Assembly (NCBI GenBank): GCA_963677175.2
Contig: CAXXES010000001.1
Location: forward strand, 496,001 to 560,000
Origin: Sunxiuqinia sp963677175
GTDB taxonomy: Bacteria > Bacteroidota > Bacteroidia > Bacteroidales > Prolixibacteraceae
Direction of reading: 5' to 3'
Length of the DNA stretch: 64,000 bases
Below the pieces are notes generated by a model. The model did no database searches and was not told the origin of the DNA. It saw only the letters and a list, made by a program, of their open reading frames with translations. Below, one piece after another: positions 45,594 through 54,529 of the stretch (within the stretch, counting starts at the first letter, position 1; every line of letters begins with the position of its first letter). A program made the position numbers and the translations under genes.

Positions 45594-46319
45594 ATGATAG
45601 AAATTAACAGCTTGATAAAAGCATACAACAAGGAAATTGTTCTGAATATTCCGGAATTAACAATTCACCAAGGCGAAGTCTTTGGCTTGGTGGGGAACAA
45701 CGGCGCGGGCAAAACCACGCTGTTCAACTTACTGCTCGACCTGATTGTGCCCAGCAAAGGCTTTGTGGTGAGCAACCAGGTTAAGGTGCAGAAGTCGGAA
45801 GACTGGAAAGCCTTTACCGGCGCCTTCATTGACGAAAGTTTTACCATTGGCTACCTGACTGCCGATGAATATTTTGGTTTTATCGCCGAGCTTCGCGAAA
45901 TGAACCAGGCCGACATGGACCAGCATCTGAACCGCTACACCGATTTTTTCAACGACGAAATCCGGGGAAAGAAGAAATTTATACGCGACCTCTCCAAAGG
46001 GAATCAGAAAAAAGTAGGTATTGCCGCCGCCATGATGGGCAATCCCAAAGTCGTGATTCTGGATGAGCCGTTTGCTAACCTCGATCCGGGTTCGCAATTC
46101 AAACTGCGCCAACTGATCAAAGATAAAACCGCAGACTTTGGAACCACCTTCCTGATTTCGAGCCACAACCTGGATAACATCACCGATGTTTGCAGCCGCA
46201 TTGTCATTTTGGAGAAAGGCCAAATAGTGAAAGACGTTCCGAAAACAGACACCACCTTAAAAGAGATTGAAGCGTTCTTTACCGGAGTCAAAGAAGAAAT
46301 TGGCTTTAGTATCGATTGA
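45594..46319 (+). CDS. ABC transporter ATP-binding protein, partner of DUF5687
   Basis: A protein of 241 residues. Walker A is GNNGAGKTT (34-42), Walker B VVILDEP, and H-loop SSHN. The signature reads DLSKGNQKK instead of LSGGQ, a variant common in ATPases paired with non-classical permeases. It is 2 bp downstream of the DUF5687 gene. Confidence 0.92.
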   Translation: MIEINSLIKAYNKEIVLNIPELTIHQGEVFGLVGNNGAGKTTLFNLLLDLIVPSKGFVVSNQVKVQKSEDWKAFTGAFIDESFTIGYLTADEYFGFIAELREMNQADMDQHLNRYTDFFNDEIRGKKKFIRDLSKGNQKKVGIAAAMMGNPKVVILDEPFANLDPGSQFKLRQLIKDKTADFGTTFLISSHNLDNITDVCSRIVILEKGQIVKDVPKTDTTLKEIEAFFTGVKEEIGFSID

Positions 46320-46468
46320 GAGCTTCCCTGTTGCACTATCAATATTTTTTTCGAATATTTGCGGCCTCGCATCCTCCCTGCCAACTCACGAAAAGGCGGC
46401 AACAACGCTTTTCAGGGTATAAGCGATGCCAGGCTCATCATTTTTTTGATTATTAAAGATAAAAACCA

Positions 46469-49114
46469 ATGAAGATTATAAAAATTAGAATCGTGTGGAT
46501 CGGTATCGTCTTCGGAATGATTACTGCACCACTCAGAGGAGCAGCTTCGGAGCTGGAGCTTAACTCGAACTGGAAACTGGCATCGATGAAGCAGGTGAAA
46601 GCTTCGGGCGAAGAAATTTCGCAGCCAAGTTATCGCTTGCGCGGATGGCAATCTGCCATCGTCCCGGGAACCGTACTCACTAATTTGCTGGAGCAAGGTG
46701 AAGTACCCGACCCTTTTTATGGGATGAACAACGAGAAAATTAAAGACATTTACGAAACCGGACGCGACCACTACACTTACTGGTTTGTCAATGATTTCAA
46801 CAAAAAGGCGAACGGTGACGACCAAGTTTGGTTGCATTTTCGTGGCGTCAACTATAGCTGCGACGTCTTTTTGAACGGACAGAAAGTAAATACCGAAAGG
46901 CATTACGGCATGTTCTTACGTCAAACCTACAACATCACATCATTGCTGGCTGCTGATGGCAACAACCGACTGGCGGTCATTGTATATCCGATTAATCCGG
47001 TTGGAAACCCCAACGGAGGACAAGGTGGCGATGGCGAAATTGCCCGGAATGTTTCGCACCAATATGTAGCCGGCTGGGATTGGATTCAACCCGTGCGCGA
47101 CCGCAATACCGGCATCTGGGATCAAGTTACCGTGGAAACAACCCAAGTCATTAACCTGCAAAACCCGCATGTGATTACCCGCGTGCCGGGTATTCGTCTC
47201 CCTGGCAAAACACAAGAACCAGCCCAAATCCAAACGTCGGCTGAACTGGTTAACCCCACCAACAAAACCGTGAGTGGCAAGCTGGTGGCCCAACTGGATG
47301 GAATATCTGTTGAACAAGTGGTATCGCTTCCGGCTAATTCAACTCAACTAGTGAAATTGCCCGAACTGCTTGTCGAGAATCCTAAACTTTGGTGGCCCAA
47401 TGGTTGTGGAGACCAAAACCTGTACAAGCTATCAATGAAGTTTTTGCTGAATGAGCAACTGGCAGATGAGGAAACAATTACGGTGGGCATCCGCGAAATC
47501 CAAAGACAGTGGAATGACCGAACCCGCAGCATGGAAATTAAGGTCAATGGCCAAAAAGTGTTTATTAAAGGCGGCAACTGGATCATTTCCGACGCCATGC
47601 TTCGCTTTTCTCCCGAGCGCTACGATGCCGAAGTACGCTACCACCGCGACATGAACCTGAACCTGATTCGAATTTGGGGTGGCGCGCTGGCCGAACGCCC
47701 CGAGTTTTACGATGCCTGTAACAAATATGGCTTATTGGTTATTCAAGATTTCTGGATGTCGGGCGATTGTAATGGACGCTGGATGGATCCGAAGAAGAAG
47801 GAAGACCAGTGGACCCGCCGGCAATATCCCGACGATCATAACTTATTTATCCAATCGGCTGCTGACGCCGTCAAACTGATCCGCAACCACCCATCTTTGG
47901 CGATCTGGTGTGGGGGTAACGAAATCAAACCGCCGATGGATATCCTGGAAATCTTAAGAGATTCGGTATTGAAGGAGCTGGATGGCACACGCTGGTTTAT
48001 TGAGTATTCCAATTCCGATAGCATGTCGTATAACTTTTTGGGGGGAAACGGCGACGGCCCATACGTCATCCAGCCCGACTCCATTTTCTGGCAGCACCGT
48101 ACCTGGCCTTTCAACTCGGAAGTGGGCTCTGTGGGCGTAGGCGACGTAGAATCACTCAAACGTTTTCTGCCCGAAGAAAATCAGGTCGTCCCGGGAGAAA
48201 AGCAAGGCACAGAAGCTGTTTCGGACCCTGTTTGGACTTATCACAAATACATCGGTTACGGCAACTCCATGGAGCCTTACGGCGGTGCTTCCAATATGGA
48301 AGACTTTGCCCGAAAAGCCCAACTGGTGAACTACAACCAGTACCGCGCGCTAATAGAAGGATTCAGCGTTCACATGTGGGATTGGTACACCGGAACCATC
48401 ATCTGGAAAACACAAAACCCATGGACGGCCCTGCGCGGACAGATGTACGATTACTATCTTGATCCGAATGCCTGCCTGTTTGGACTGCGTGCGGGAAGCC
48501 AAACACTTCAGGCCATTTGCAATCCGGTAACCAAAATGATTTCGGTCGTCAACAACGGTTTTGAATCCGAAAATGATTTGATGCTCACAGCCAAAGCTTA
48601 TGACATGCAAGGAAATGAGCGCCCCATCACCCAGGTTTTTGTTTACATTGGTCCCACTGCAAGCAAAAAAATACTGTCAGTCGACTCGGCTCTGAAACAG
48701 ATTGGTGGGGAGAAAGATGGCTCATTTCTGTTGTTGCAATTGCAAAATCATAAACAGGAGGTGGTGTCCGAGAATTTTTACTGGTTTCCGAATACGCAAG
48801 GCAACTATAGCGGACTGCAATCCATGACGAAATCAAAGCTGGAGGTTTCGGCCAAAAGAAATGGTGAAAATAAAGTCGTGGTTCATCTAAAAAATCCACA
48901 CGATGCTCCGGTCGCATTTTTTAACCGGCTAGCTGTTGTCGATGCCAAAACCAACGAACGAATTTTGCCGGTGTTTGCCAACGACAATTACATTTCACTG
49001 GTGCCGGGAAGCGAAAAGGCCATTGAGCTGGAATGTCCACAGGCTGATTCCACCAACTGGAAAGTTTCGGTTGATGGATGGAACTTCGCCAAACAATATT
49101 TTCCAATCCAGTAG
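46469..49114 (+). CDS. Glycoside hydrolase family 2 (endo-beta-mannosidase / exo-glucosaminidase-like)
   Basis: A secreted enzyme of 881 residues with a signal peptide (GIVFGMITAPLRGAAS). Domain order: GH2 sugar-binding domain (~28-215), Ig-like domain (~225-345), TIM barrel (~350-620) and C-terminal Ig-like domains. The acid/base is E485 in WCGGNE and the nucleophile probably E551 in FNSEVGSVG. The overall pattern (GYETGRDHYTYWFVNDF, IKGGNWIISDAML, IWGGALAE) is closest to the GH2 branch with plant-type endo-beta-mannosidases and exo-beta-D-glucosaminidases. It acts on beta-linked mannose or glucosamine; which one cannot be read from the sequence. It is monocistronic, ending in a terminator. 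Confidence 0.85.
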   Translation: MKIIKIRIVWIGIVFGMITAPLRGAASELELNSNWKLASMKQVKASGEEISQPSYRLRGWQSAIVPGTVLTNLLEQGEVPDPFYGMNNEKIKDIYETGRDHYTYWFVNDFNKKANGDDQVWLHFRGVNYSCDVFLNGQKVNTERHYGMFLRQTYNITSLLAADGNNRLAVIVYPINPVGNPNGGQGGDGEIARNVSHQYVAGWDWIQPVRDRNTGIWDQVTVETTQVINLQNPHVITRVPGIRLPGKTQEPAQIQTSAELVNPTNKTVSGKLVAQLDGISVEQVVSLPANSTQLVKLPELLVENPKLWWPNGCGDQNLYKLSMKFLLNEQLADEETITVGIREIQRQWNDRTRSMEIKVNGQKVFIKGGNWIISDAMLRFSPERYDAEVRYHRDMNLNLIRIWGGALAERPEFYDACNKYGLLVIQDFWMSGDCNGRWMDPKKKEDQWTRRQYPDDHNLFIQSAADAVKLIRNHPSLAIWCGGNEIKPPMDILEILRDSVLKELDGTRWFIEYSNSDSMSYNFLGGNGDGPYVIQPDSIFWQHRTWPFNSEVGSVGVGDVESLKRFLPEENQVVPGEKQGTEAVSDPVWTYHKYIGYGNSMEPYGGASNMEDFARKAQLVNYNQYRALIEGFSVHMWDWYTGTIIWKTQNPWTALRGQMYDYYLDPNACLFGLRAGSQTLQAICNPVTKMISVVNNGFESENDLMLTAKAYDMQGNERPITQVFVYIGPTASKKILSVDSALKQIGGEKDGSFLLLQLQNHKQEVVSENFYWFPNTQGNYSGLQSMTKSKLEVSAKRNGENKVVVHLKNPHDAPVAFFNRLAVVDAKTNERILPVFANDNYISLVPGSEKAIELECPQADSTNWKVSVDGWNFAKQYFPIQ

Positions 49115-49140
49115 AAGAAAAGTCATCATGCCATTTTAAA

Positions 49141-49175
49141 CTGCATCAGTAATTTGCTTGCTGATGCAGCTTTTT
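49141..49175 (+). terminator. Intrinsic terminator of the GH2 gene
   Basis: Stem CTGCATCAG with its exact complement, an 11-base loop, followed by CTTTTT. Confidence 0.85.
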
Positions 49176-49206
49176 AGATCAATATTGAAGTCACCAGACC
49201 AAATAA

Positions 49207-49236
49207 AAAGCGGGACAACATTGGTGGTCCCGCTTT
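49207..49236 (-). terminator. Intrinsic terminator of the 234-residue protein gene
   Basis: A perfect 10-bp stem AAAGCGGGAC with its complement and a 10-base loop. On the minus strand it is followed by TTTTTATTT. Confidence 0.85.
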
Positions 49237-49259
49237 CATTTTATTTGATCTGTAACCTG

Positions 49260-49964
49260 TTATTTCATCTTTTCGATATACAGCTTTTTCAATTGCTGCA
49301 AGTACTCCAGACTCAACTTATTACTGTAAATTCGAACAAATTCGCGCAAGCTCCCCTGGTGATAGAAAGCGCCAGGTGCGGCATCAAACTTACTCTCCTG
49401 CCAGTTGTATTTTACCCGGTTGCTCAAGGCATCAAAGGCTTCCCAACCACAAAAAACCGGAAGTTCAATATACGCATGAAACCGTTCCTTCCGATCCAGG
49501 TAAACTCCATCATCAATTTCTTCCAGTTCGAAAAACTTCACGACTTTGATATTGGCCTTTTCCTTCAGATGCTTCTTTTGCTTGTTCAAAAAGTGAATTC
49601 CGTTATCCTCGTACGCTTTTTGCAGCGTACCAATCAGGTCGTACCGATTCAGGTGCCTCACCCGCAAAACATAGTAGGTCTTGTCATACATCGTCAAAAA
49701 ACCTTTCCCGGCATCAAACCTTTCGTCGAACACTTTTTCCACTTCTTGTGTCGCACGAATAATGCTTTCCAACGGATAGTGTTCCTGCAAGGCAATATAC
49801 ATGTAAATTGGTTTCGTGTCGAAAGGAGTTTCGTGGTAATACCCCGGGAATGGTTCAAGCGACTCGAAAACAAGCGTTCCCGGCTCGACTTTGTCGTCAA
49901 TACTAAAAACGGTTTCACGTTTATTAATCGTCCCAAATACCTCAATCGTGTTTTTTTGTTTCAT
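49260..49964 (-). CDS. Hypothetical cytosolic protein
   Basis: A protein of 234 residues without signal peptide or membrane helix. It opens MKQKNTIEVFGTINKRE and includes EPFPGYYHETPFDTKPIYMYIAL, YVLRVRHLNRYDLIGTLQKAYEDNGI and FHAYIELPVFCGWEAFDALS. It reads as a mixed alpha/beta protein. No family was recognised. It has its own terminator and is divergent from the metalloprotease gene with a 50-bp spacer, which may carry a shared promoter (TATCTTCG near 50000, one mismatch to consensus). Confidence 0.65.
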   Translation of the reverse strand: MKQKNTIEVFGTINKRETVFSIDDKVEPGTLVFESLEPFPGYYHETPFDTKPIYMYIALQEHYPLESIIRATQEVEKVFDERFDAGKGFLTMYDKTYYVLRVRHLNRYDLIGTLQKAYEDNGIHFLNKQKKHLKEKANIKVVKFFELEEIDDGVYLDRKERFHAYIELPVFCGWEAFDALSNRVKYNWQESKFDAAPGAFYHQGSLREFVRIYSNKLSLEYLQQLKKLYIEKMK

Positions 49965-50014
49965 AGTTCAAATTTTGAAGGATTGATTATCTTCGTCAGC
50001 AATTATCGATTTTT

Positions 50015-50728
50015 ATGAAAGCTGAAAAAATGATCGTTGTTGAACCTGTTGGCCAGGTTGCTTTAGTTAGAAATGAACGCTCCCGTTATTTTCGGTTACG
50101 GGTAAAACCAAATGGACTTGCCCATGTTTCCATGCCTGTGTTAGCTTCCGAATCGAAGGCCATCGACTTCGTGAAATCCAAATCGGCCTGGATACAACAA
50201 CAACAACAAAAGATAAAAACAGGTTTAACGGTTTTTGGGCAAGATAGCTCTTTTCGAACAAAGTTTCACCAGTTGAAAGTGGTAAAAGTTGACCGCCCAA
50301 ATGTTTCAAATTTCATTGGCAACGGAATCATTCAAATTAATATCCCTCACCAATACGATCACCAACACCCATCCATTCAGCAATTTATACGACACACGCT
50401 GGTTGAAGTTATGCGCCAGGAAGCCAAAGTATATTTGCCATTCCGTCTGAAGGAACTGGCTGACAAGCATCGGTTTCATTTTGAAAAAGTATTTGTAAAA
50501 CATGTAAAAAGTCGCTGGGGAAGTTGTTCTTCAACCAATAATATCAACCTGAATGTGCACCTCATGCGCTTGCCGGAGTCTTTAATCGACTACGTAATCT
50601 TGCATGAGCTGGCACATACGAAAGAGAAAAACCACAGCAAAAACTTCTGGGATTTGTTGGAAGTCGTTTGCCCCGGTTCCAAGAAACTGGACAAAGAGTT
50701 AAAAAACTACCACGTTGATGTATTTTGA
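50015..50728 (+). CDS. YgjP-like (DUF45) zinc metalloprotease
   Basis: A 237-residue cytosolic protein of the YgjP/SprT-related metallopeptidase group. The zinc site is HELAH (H197, E198, H201), followed by HSKNFWDLLE, and SRWGSCSS (166-173) is the family's other conserved block. The physiological substrate is unknown. It precedes dgt by 39 bp and the two may be cotranscribed. Confidence 0.9.
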   Translation: MKAEKMIVVEPVGQVALVRNERSRYFRLRVKPNGLAHVSMPVLASESKAIDFVKSKSAWIQQQQQKIKTGLTVFGQDSSFRTKFHQLKVVKVDRPNVSNFIGNGIIQINIPHQYDHQHPSIQQFIRHTLVEVMRQEAKVYLPFRLKELADKHRFHFEKVFVKHVKSRWGSCSSTNNINLNVHLMRLPESLIDYVILHELAHTKEKNHSKNFWDLLEVVCPGSKKLDKELKNYHVDVF

Positions 50729-50767
50729 ACAGAAAAGCCGCTGAACTGCTTATTTAGATAAAAAGGT

Positions 50768-52114
50768 ATGATGAACTGGACGGAATTAATTTCAAGTAAA
50801 CGCTTAGGCACCAAACCAGCCGTTAAACAAACGGAGCTCTATAACCGAACGCAATTTCAGCGCGATTACGACCGGATGATTTTTTCGTCCCCTTTTCGGC
50901 GCATGCAAAACAAAACACAGGTATTCCCGCTTCCGGGAAGCATCTTTGTACACAACCGGCTAACACACAGCCTGGAAGTAGCCAGCGTCGGTCGGTCGTT
51001 GGGGAATATCCTTTCGGAAAAACTGCAAGCCGCAGGCGAAAGCAATCCGCTGATTACCGAACTGGGGGCCGTGGTTTCGGCGGCCTGCCTGGCGCACGAC
51101 ATGGGCAATCCACCTTTTGGTCATGCCGGCGAAGAAGCGATTTCAAGTTATTTCAGAAACGGAAAAGGCCAAAACCTGCAACTGGTTTTGCAGCCCGAAG
51201 AATGGAATGATTTTGTATTTTTTGATGGCAACGCCAATGCTTTCCGCTTGCTCAGCCACCAGTTTAACGGACGACGAGCCGGCGGTTTTGCACTGACCTA
51301 CACAACCTTGGCCAGCATTGTTAAATATCCGTTTGAATCGGTTGATATCAAAAAGTCAAAGTTTGGATTCTTTCAATCCGAAAAATCAATCTACCTGGAA
51401 ATTGCCAAAGAGCTCAACATTAAACAACTGGAAAACAACCCGCTGAAGTTTGCACGGCACCCCTTGGTTTTTTTAGTTGAAGCGGCCGACGACATTTGCT
51501 ACCAGTTGATGGACCTGGAAGATGCCCACAAACTCGGAATTTTGACCTATGAGCAAACAAAAACGCTTTTCCTGAACTTTTATGACCCGGAGGCTGATAT
51601 CGACTTGCTCGCCAAAATTGAAAATACGTTTCACGATGTGCAGGATCACAATGAGCGCATTGCCTATCTGCGTGCCGGAGTGATCAACAAGTTGGTTCAC
51701 GAATGTATGACCGTGTTCGAGCAAAATCAGGAGCCCATTCTGGAAGGCACCTTTCAGAAATCACTGATCAGCCAAATTCAAGGCTTGTCAAAAATAGCCA
51801 TGGACGAAATTGAGACGCTTTCAATCGATAAAATTTACAAGCACCGCTCGGTTGTTGAAGTAGAAATCTCGGGATACCAAATTATCGGTACGCTCCTCGA
51901 ATCCTTTACCGAAGCGATTCTTTCGCCCGATCAGGCTTATGCCAAACGGTTGATTTCGCTGATGCCCATCCAATACCGCGGCGACCACCAAACCACCTAC
52001 GAGAAGGTGCAGTCGGTGATCGACTTCGTTTCGGGAATGACTGATTTGTATGCTTTAGATTTGTTCCGAAAGATTAAGGGGATCAATTTGCCGTCGTTGG
52101 GCCAAAGTTCGTGA
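50768..52114 (+). CDS. dgt: Deoxyguanosinetriphosphate triphosphohydrolase (dGTPase, HD domain)
   Basis: A 448-residue cytosolic enzyme that hydrolyses dNTPs to deoxynucleosides and triphosphate. The HD metal site is formed by H67 (NRLTHSLEVA), H110 and D111 (LAHDMGNPPFGHAGE). DYDRMIFSSPFRRMQNKTQVF at the start and EAADDICYQLMDLED in the middle are typical. The start could be the second ATG, one codon later. Confidence 0.94.
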   Translation: MMNWTELISSKRLGTKPAVKQTELYNRTQFQRDYDRMIFSSPFRRMQNKTQVFPLPGSIFVHNRLTHSLEVASVGRSLGNILSEKLQAAGESNPLITELGAVVSAACLAHDMGNPPFGHAGEEAISSYFRNGKGQNLQLVLQPEEWNDFVFFDGNANAFRLLSHQFNGRRAGGFALTYTTLASIVKYPFESVDIKKSKFGFFQSEKSIYLEIAKELNIKQLENNPLKFARHPLVFLVEAADDICYQLMDLEDAHKLGILTYEQTKTLFLNFYDPEADIDLLAKIENTFHDVQDHNERIAYLRAGVINKLVHECMTVFEQNQEPILEGTFQKSLISQIQGLSKIAMDEIETLSIDKIYKHRSVVEVEISGYQIIGTLLESFTEAILSPDQAYAKRLISLMPIQYRGDHQTTYEKVQSVIDFVSGMTDLYALDLFRKIKGINLPSLGQSS

Positions 52115-52140
52115 AGCATCAGGTTTGTCCAACGAACTTT
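52104..52140. terminator. Bidirectional terminator between dgt and the coiled-coil lipoprotein gene
   Basis: AAAGTTCGT (52104-52112) and its exact complement (52132-52140) enclose 19 bases, followed by TATTG on the plus strand. The left arm overlaps the dgt stop codon; the right arm lies 8 bp from the other gene. Confidence 0.7.
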
Positions 52141-52147
52141 TATTGTC

Positions 52148-52804
52148 CTATTTTCCAAGCTCACTTTTCAGCAAACTGACATTGTTCCTCAATTGCTCAA
52201 TCGTTTCGTCTTTGGTCTGAAGGTCAACTTTAAGTTTTTGCACTTCTGCCTTCACCGAAGCTAACTGTGCTGACAGTTCTTCAATGTTTGTGTCTTTCTT
52301 ATTGAGTTGCGACTCCAACGTAGTGTTTGCCTCGCGTTGGCGGTTCAGATCAAACCGAACTTCAGTAAGATCGCCATTCAGCTTTTTTACCTGCGCCGAA
52401 AGACTCTTCTTGTCGTTCTGCAACGCCCCAATTTCTTCCTTGTAATTTCCCATCTGCTGGCTATATTGCCGCTTTTCGTATTCGAAAGCATAGATTTTCT
52501 CTTCAATACTGGCATCTTTCTCTTGCACATTCGTCGAAAGGTCGTTAATCTGACCATTCAATTCACTGATTAACTGATCCTTTTCAGCATTACTGCCCAT
52601 CAATTCCGTTTTGGTTTGCTCATAATCGGCAATCAACTGTTCAATCCGGTCTGATTTGGCATTGGTTTCATCAGTCAAGTCACGAACCCGTTGTTCGGCC
52701 CTCAATTTAGATGATTCCATGTCTAAGTATTTCTTTTTCGACACACAAGAGGAAAATAAAACTGCCGCACAGGCAATCAATATAACAAGTCTGCTTGTTT
52801 TCAT
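52148..52804 (-). CDS. Coiled-coil lipoprotein
   Basis: A protein of 218 residues from ATG 52804 (MKTSRLVI), which puts the lipobox FSSC at C20; the frame is open 11 codons further upstream. After CVSKKKYLDMES the mature protein is one long predicted coiled coil of about 190 residues, with Q, E, L and K in heptad spacing and no globular domain. It resembles the N-terminal coiled-coil part of Bacteroidota OmpA-type lipoproteins but lacks the OmpA domain. Likely periplasmic and attached to a membrane. Confidence 0.75.
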   Translation of the reverse strand: MKTSRLVILIACAAVLFSSCVSKKKYLDMESSKLRAEQRVRDLTDETNAKSDRIEQLIADYEQTKTELMGSNAEKDQLISELNGQINDLSTNVQEKDASIEEKIYAFEYEKRQYSQQMGNYKEEIGALQNDKKSLSAQVKKLNGDLTEVRFDLNRQREANTTLESQLNKKDTNIEELSAQLASVKAEVQKLKVDLQTKDETIEQLRNNVSLLKSELGK

Positions 52805-52975
52805 TTTGAATCTTTTTTTATTTGATGAGAAACCCAAAGCAAATTAATCCTAACTGTTTGTAAAATCAGGCAAATTAAACTTCAGATTTGTTTCATTTTA
52901 AACTATTTTTTCGTTGATTGGTCACTCAGCATAAATAACGCTGATCGCATAAATATGTTATTTAATTTGTACTTT

Positions 52976-52983
52976 TAAATTTG
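52976..52983 (+). promoter_or_regulatory. Candidate -7 element of the carboxypeptidase-regulatory-like gene
   Basis: TAAATTTG matches TAnnTTTG, 54 bp before the start at 53038. No convincing -33 box. Confidence 0.35.
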
Positions 52984-53037
52984 TTCTGACGTTATAAGCT
53001 AAAAATAGAAAAAACTCTGAGCTAAAAAAAAGACATC

Positions 53038-54192
53038 ATGAGAAATCTACTAATAACTTTCATTCTTCTGTTTAGTTTGCCCGCTGTGGCGCAGGTTCAA
53101 CTTCTTAAAGGGCGGGTGGTCGACTCGTCAACGCAAGCCGGGGTGGCTTATACCAACATTGGTGTGGAAGGCACTTTCTACGGAACGGCCAGTGATGCGC
53201 AAGGGTTCTTCGAACTAAAAGTACCGGATGAATATAAAAACGAGAAGCTTTTCTTTTCAGCTGTTGGCTATCGGAATCAGATGCTTAATATTCCCGATTT
53301 GCTGAAAAAGGATTTTCTGAAAATTGCGTTGGCTGAACAAACTTACAACATCGAGGATGTTGATATTGCCGCTCATTCGCGTGTTTTATTCCGGGTTATA
53401 AAAACAGCAGCTAAAAACATTCCAACTAATTTCCACCAAGGGCCGCTGGGGGTAAAATTCTATTACGAGGAAGTGACGAAAGCCGATAACGACACCACGG
53501 AGCAAAAAAGAGAAGCTGTTGTTGAATTGTATGACGAAACCGGCTACCGCTCACCTTCCATTACAGATGCATTCAAAAATCGGAATTATAAATTCAGCCA
53601 AGTGCAGAAGAACTTTGATTCCTACTCCATTCCCACCGGAAAAACCGGATTCGATGAGTTGATTGAAATGGACATTGCCCGATTATCAAACGGTATTTTA
53701 AATGAGACGCTCCTGAATAACTTCGACTTAAAACTGGAAAACATCAGTCAATTCAACGGCGATTCTGTTTGGATCATTTCCTACAAAACTTCGAAATCCG
53801 ATCTGGCACACACAGGCGATTACTACGCCACAAAGTATGACGGACAAATTTATATCAGTCAAAATAATTACGAAATTCTGCGGAATGAATGTGTAGTGGA
53901 AGCCAGCCGAAACAATCCGCACAACCGATCGCTGGCCACTAAAAGTCAGGATCAAAGCCAGGTAAGCTATCATTACACAGCGGTGTACCAACCGCAAAAT
54001 GGTAAATATTTCCTAAGCTACCTGGATTGCGACAAAACCTTTGTTGATGCCAACAACCAGCAAACGACCTATAGCCGTAAAGCCAGCGCACTGGGAATCA
54101 GTACAAGTCCGGCAAGAATAGATGGAAAAGATTATTTTGAAGACGAAGCTTATGTGGAAAGTTTTTGGAGCAGCTTTAAGCGGCCGGAGTAA
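53038..54192 (+). CDS. Secreted protein with carboxypeptidase-regulatory-like domain
   Basis: A protein of 384 residues with signal peptide (FSLPAVAQ). Residues ~22-105 form a carboxypeptidase D regulatory-like beta-sandwich (LKGRVVDSSTQAGVAYTNIGV, TASDAQGFFELKVPDEY). The remaining ~280 residues carry strands such as DSVWIISYKTSKSD and SYHYTAVYQPQNGKYFLSY, similar to Bacteroidota envelope proteins of unknown function. Probably periplasmic or outer-membrane-associated. Monocistronic. Confidence 0.75.
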   Translation: MRNLLITFILLFSLPAVAQVQLLKGRVVDSSTQAGVAYTNIGVEGTFYGTASDAQGFFELKVPDEYKNEKLFFSAVGYRNQMLNIPDLLKKDFLKIALAEQTYNIEDVDIAAHSRVLFRVIKTAAKNIPTNFHQGPLGVKFYYEEVTKADNDTTEQKREAVVELYDETGYRSPSITDAFKNRNYKFSQVQKNFDSYSIPTGKTGFDELIEMDIARLSNGILNETLLNNFDLKLENISQFNGDSVWIISYKTSKSDLAHTGDYYATKYDGQIYISQNNYEILRNECVVEASRNNPHNRSLATKSQDQSQVSYHYTAVYQPQNGKYFLSYLDCDKTFVDANNQQTTYSRKASALGISTSPARIDGKDYFEDEAYVESFWSSFKRPE

Positions 54193-54280
54193 GCACTGAG
54201 CGAAACGCACCACTAGCTCTCTACAAAACCATTTGCGGAATGCGGGGTCAATAGGAGAATAGTCATTCAATGGTCATTTA

Positions 54281-54310
54281 AGGTCACGGACCTATTTATT
54301 ATTATTGTTA
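54281..54310 (+). repeat. GGTCACGGACCTATTT short dispersed element
   Basis: AGGTCACGGACCTATTTATT, the same core as in the ~95-bp elements, followed by a diverged tail (TTATCACTTCTCTCATAG against TTATCACAG). Confidence 0.6.
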
Positions 54311-54387
54311 TCACTTCTCTCATAGTTTAGTAGAAGACAGAAATACAACAACAATTATTGCTTAGTACTTAGTAGTCTTTTTACTTT

Positions 54388-54467
54388 CAAAACTATAAGT
54401 TAATATTTCCAAGACTATAAGTTGATATCCAAGAATACGGCGACCAATTGAAGCGATATTCAATTGG
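54388..54467. repeat. Small direct and inverted repeats in the 54193-54529 gap
   Basis: CAAAACTATAAGTTAATATT at 54388 and CAAGACTATAAGTTGATATC at 54410 are a near-direct duplication. A perfect 9-bp inverted repeat (CCAATTGAA) lies at 54444-54467. The rest of this 337-bp gap holds only the GGTC element. Confidence 0.5.
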
Positions 54468-54529
54468 CTAATTGAAAAGGCCGATATCCAACACACAACA
54501 GCCAGTTGCAACCTGTTTACTCCTGCCGT

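Noticed and set aside
49158..50018. Plus-strand open frame of 286 codons
   Set aside because: It runs through a terminator hairpin and antisense to the 234-residue protein gene, which has its own terminator and a cleaner composition.
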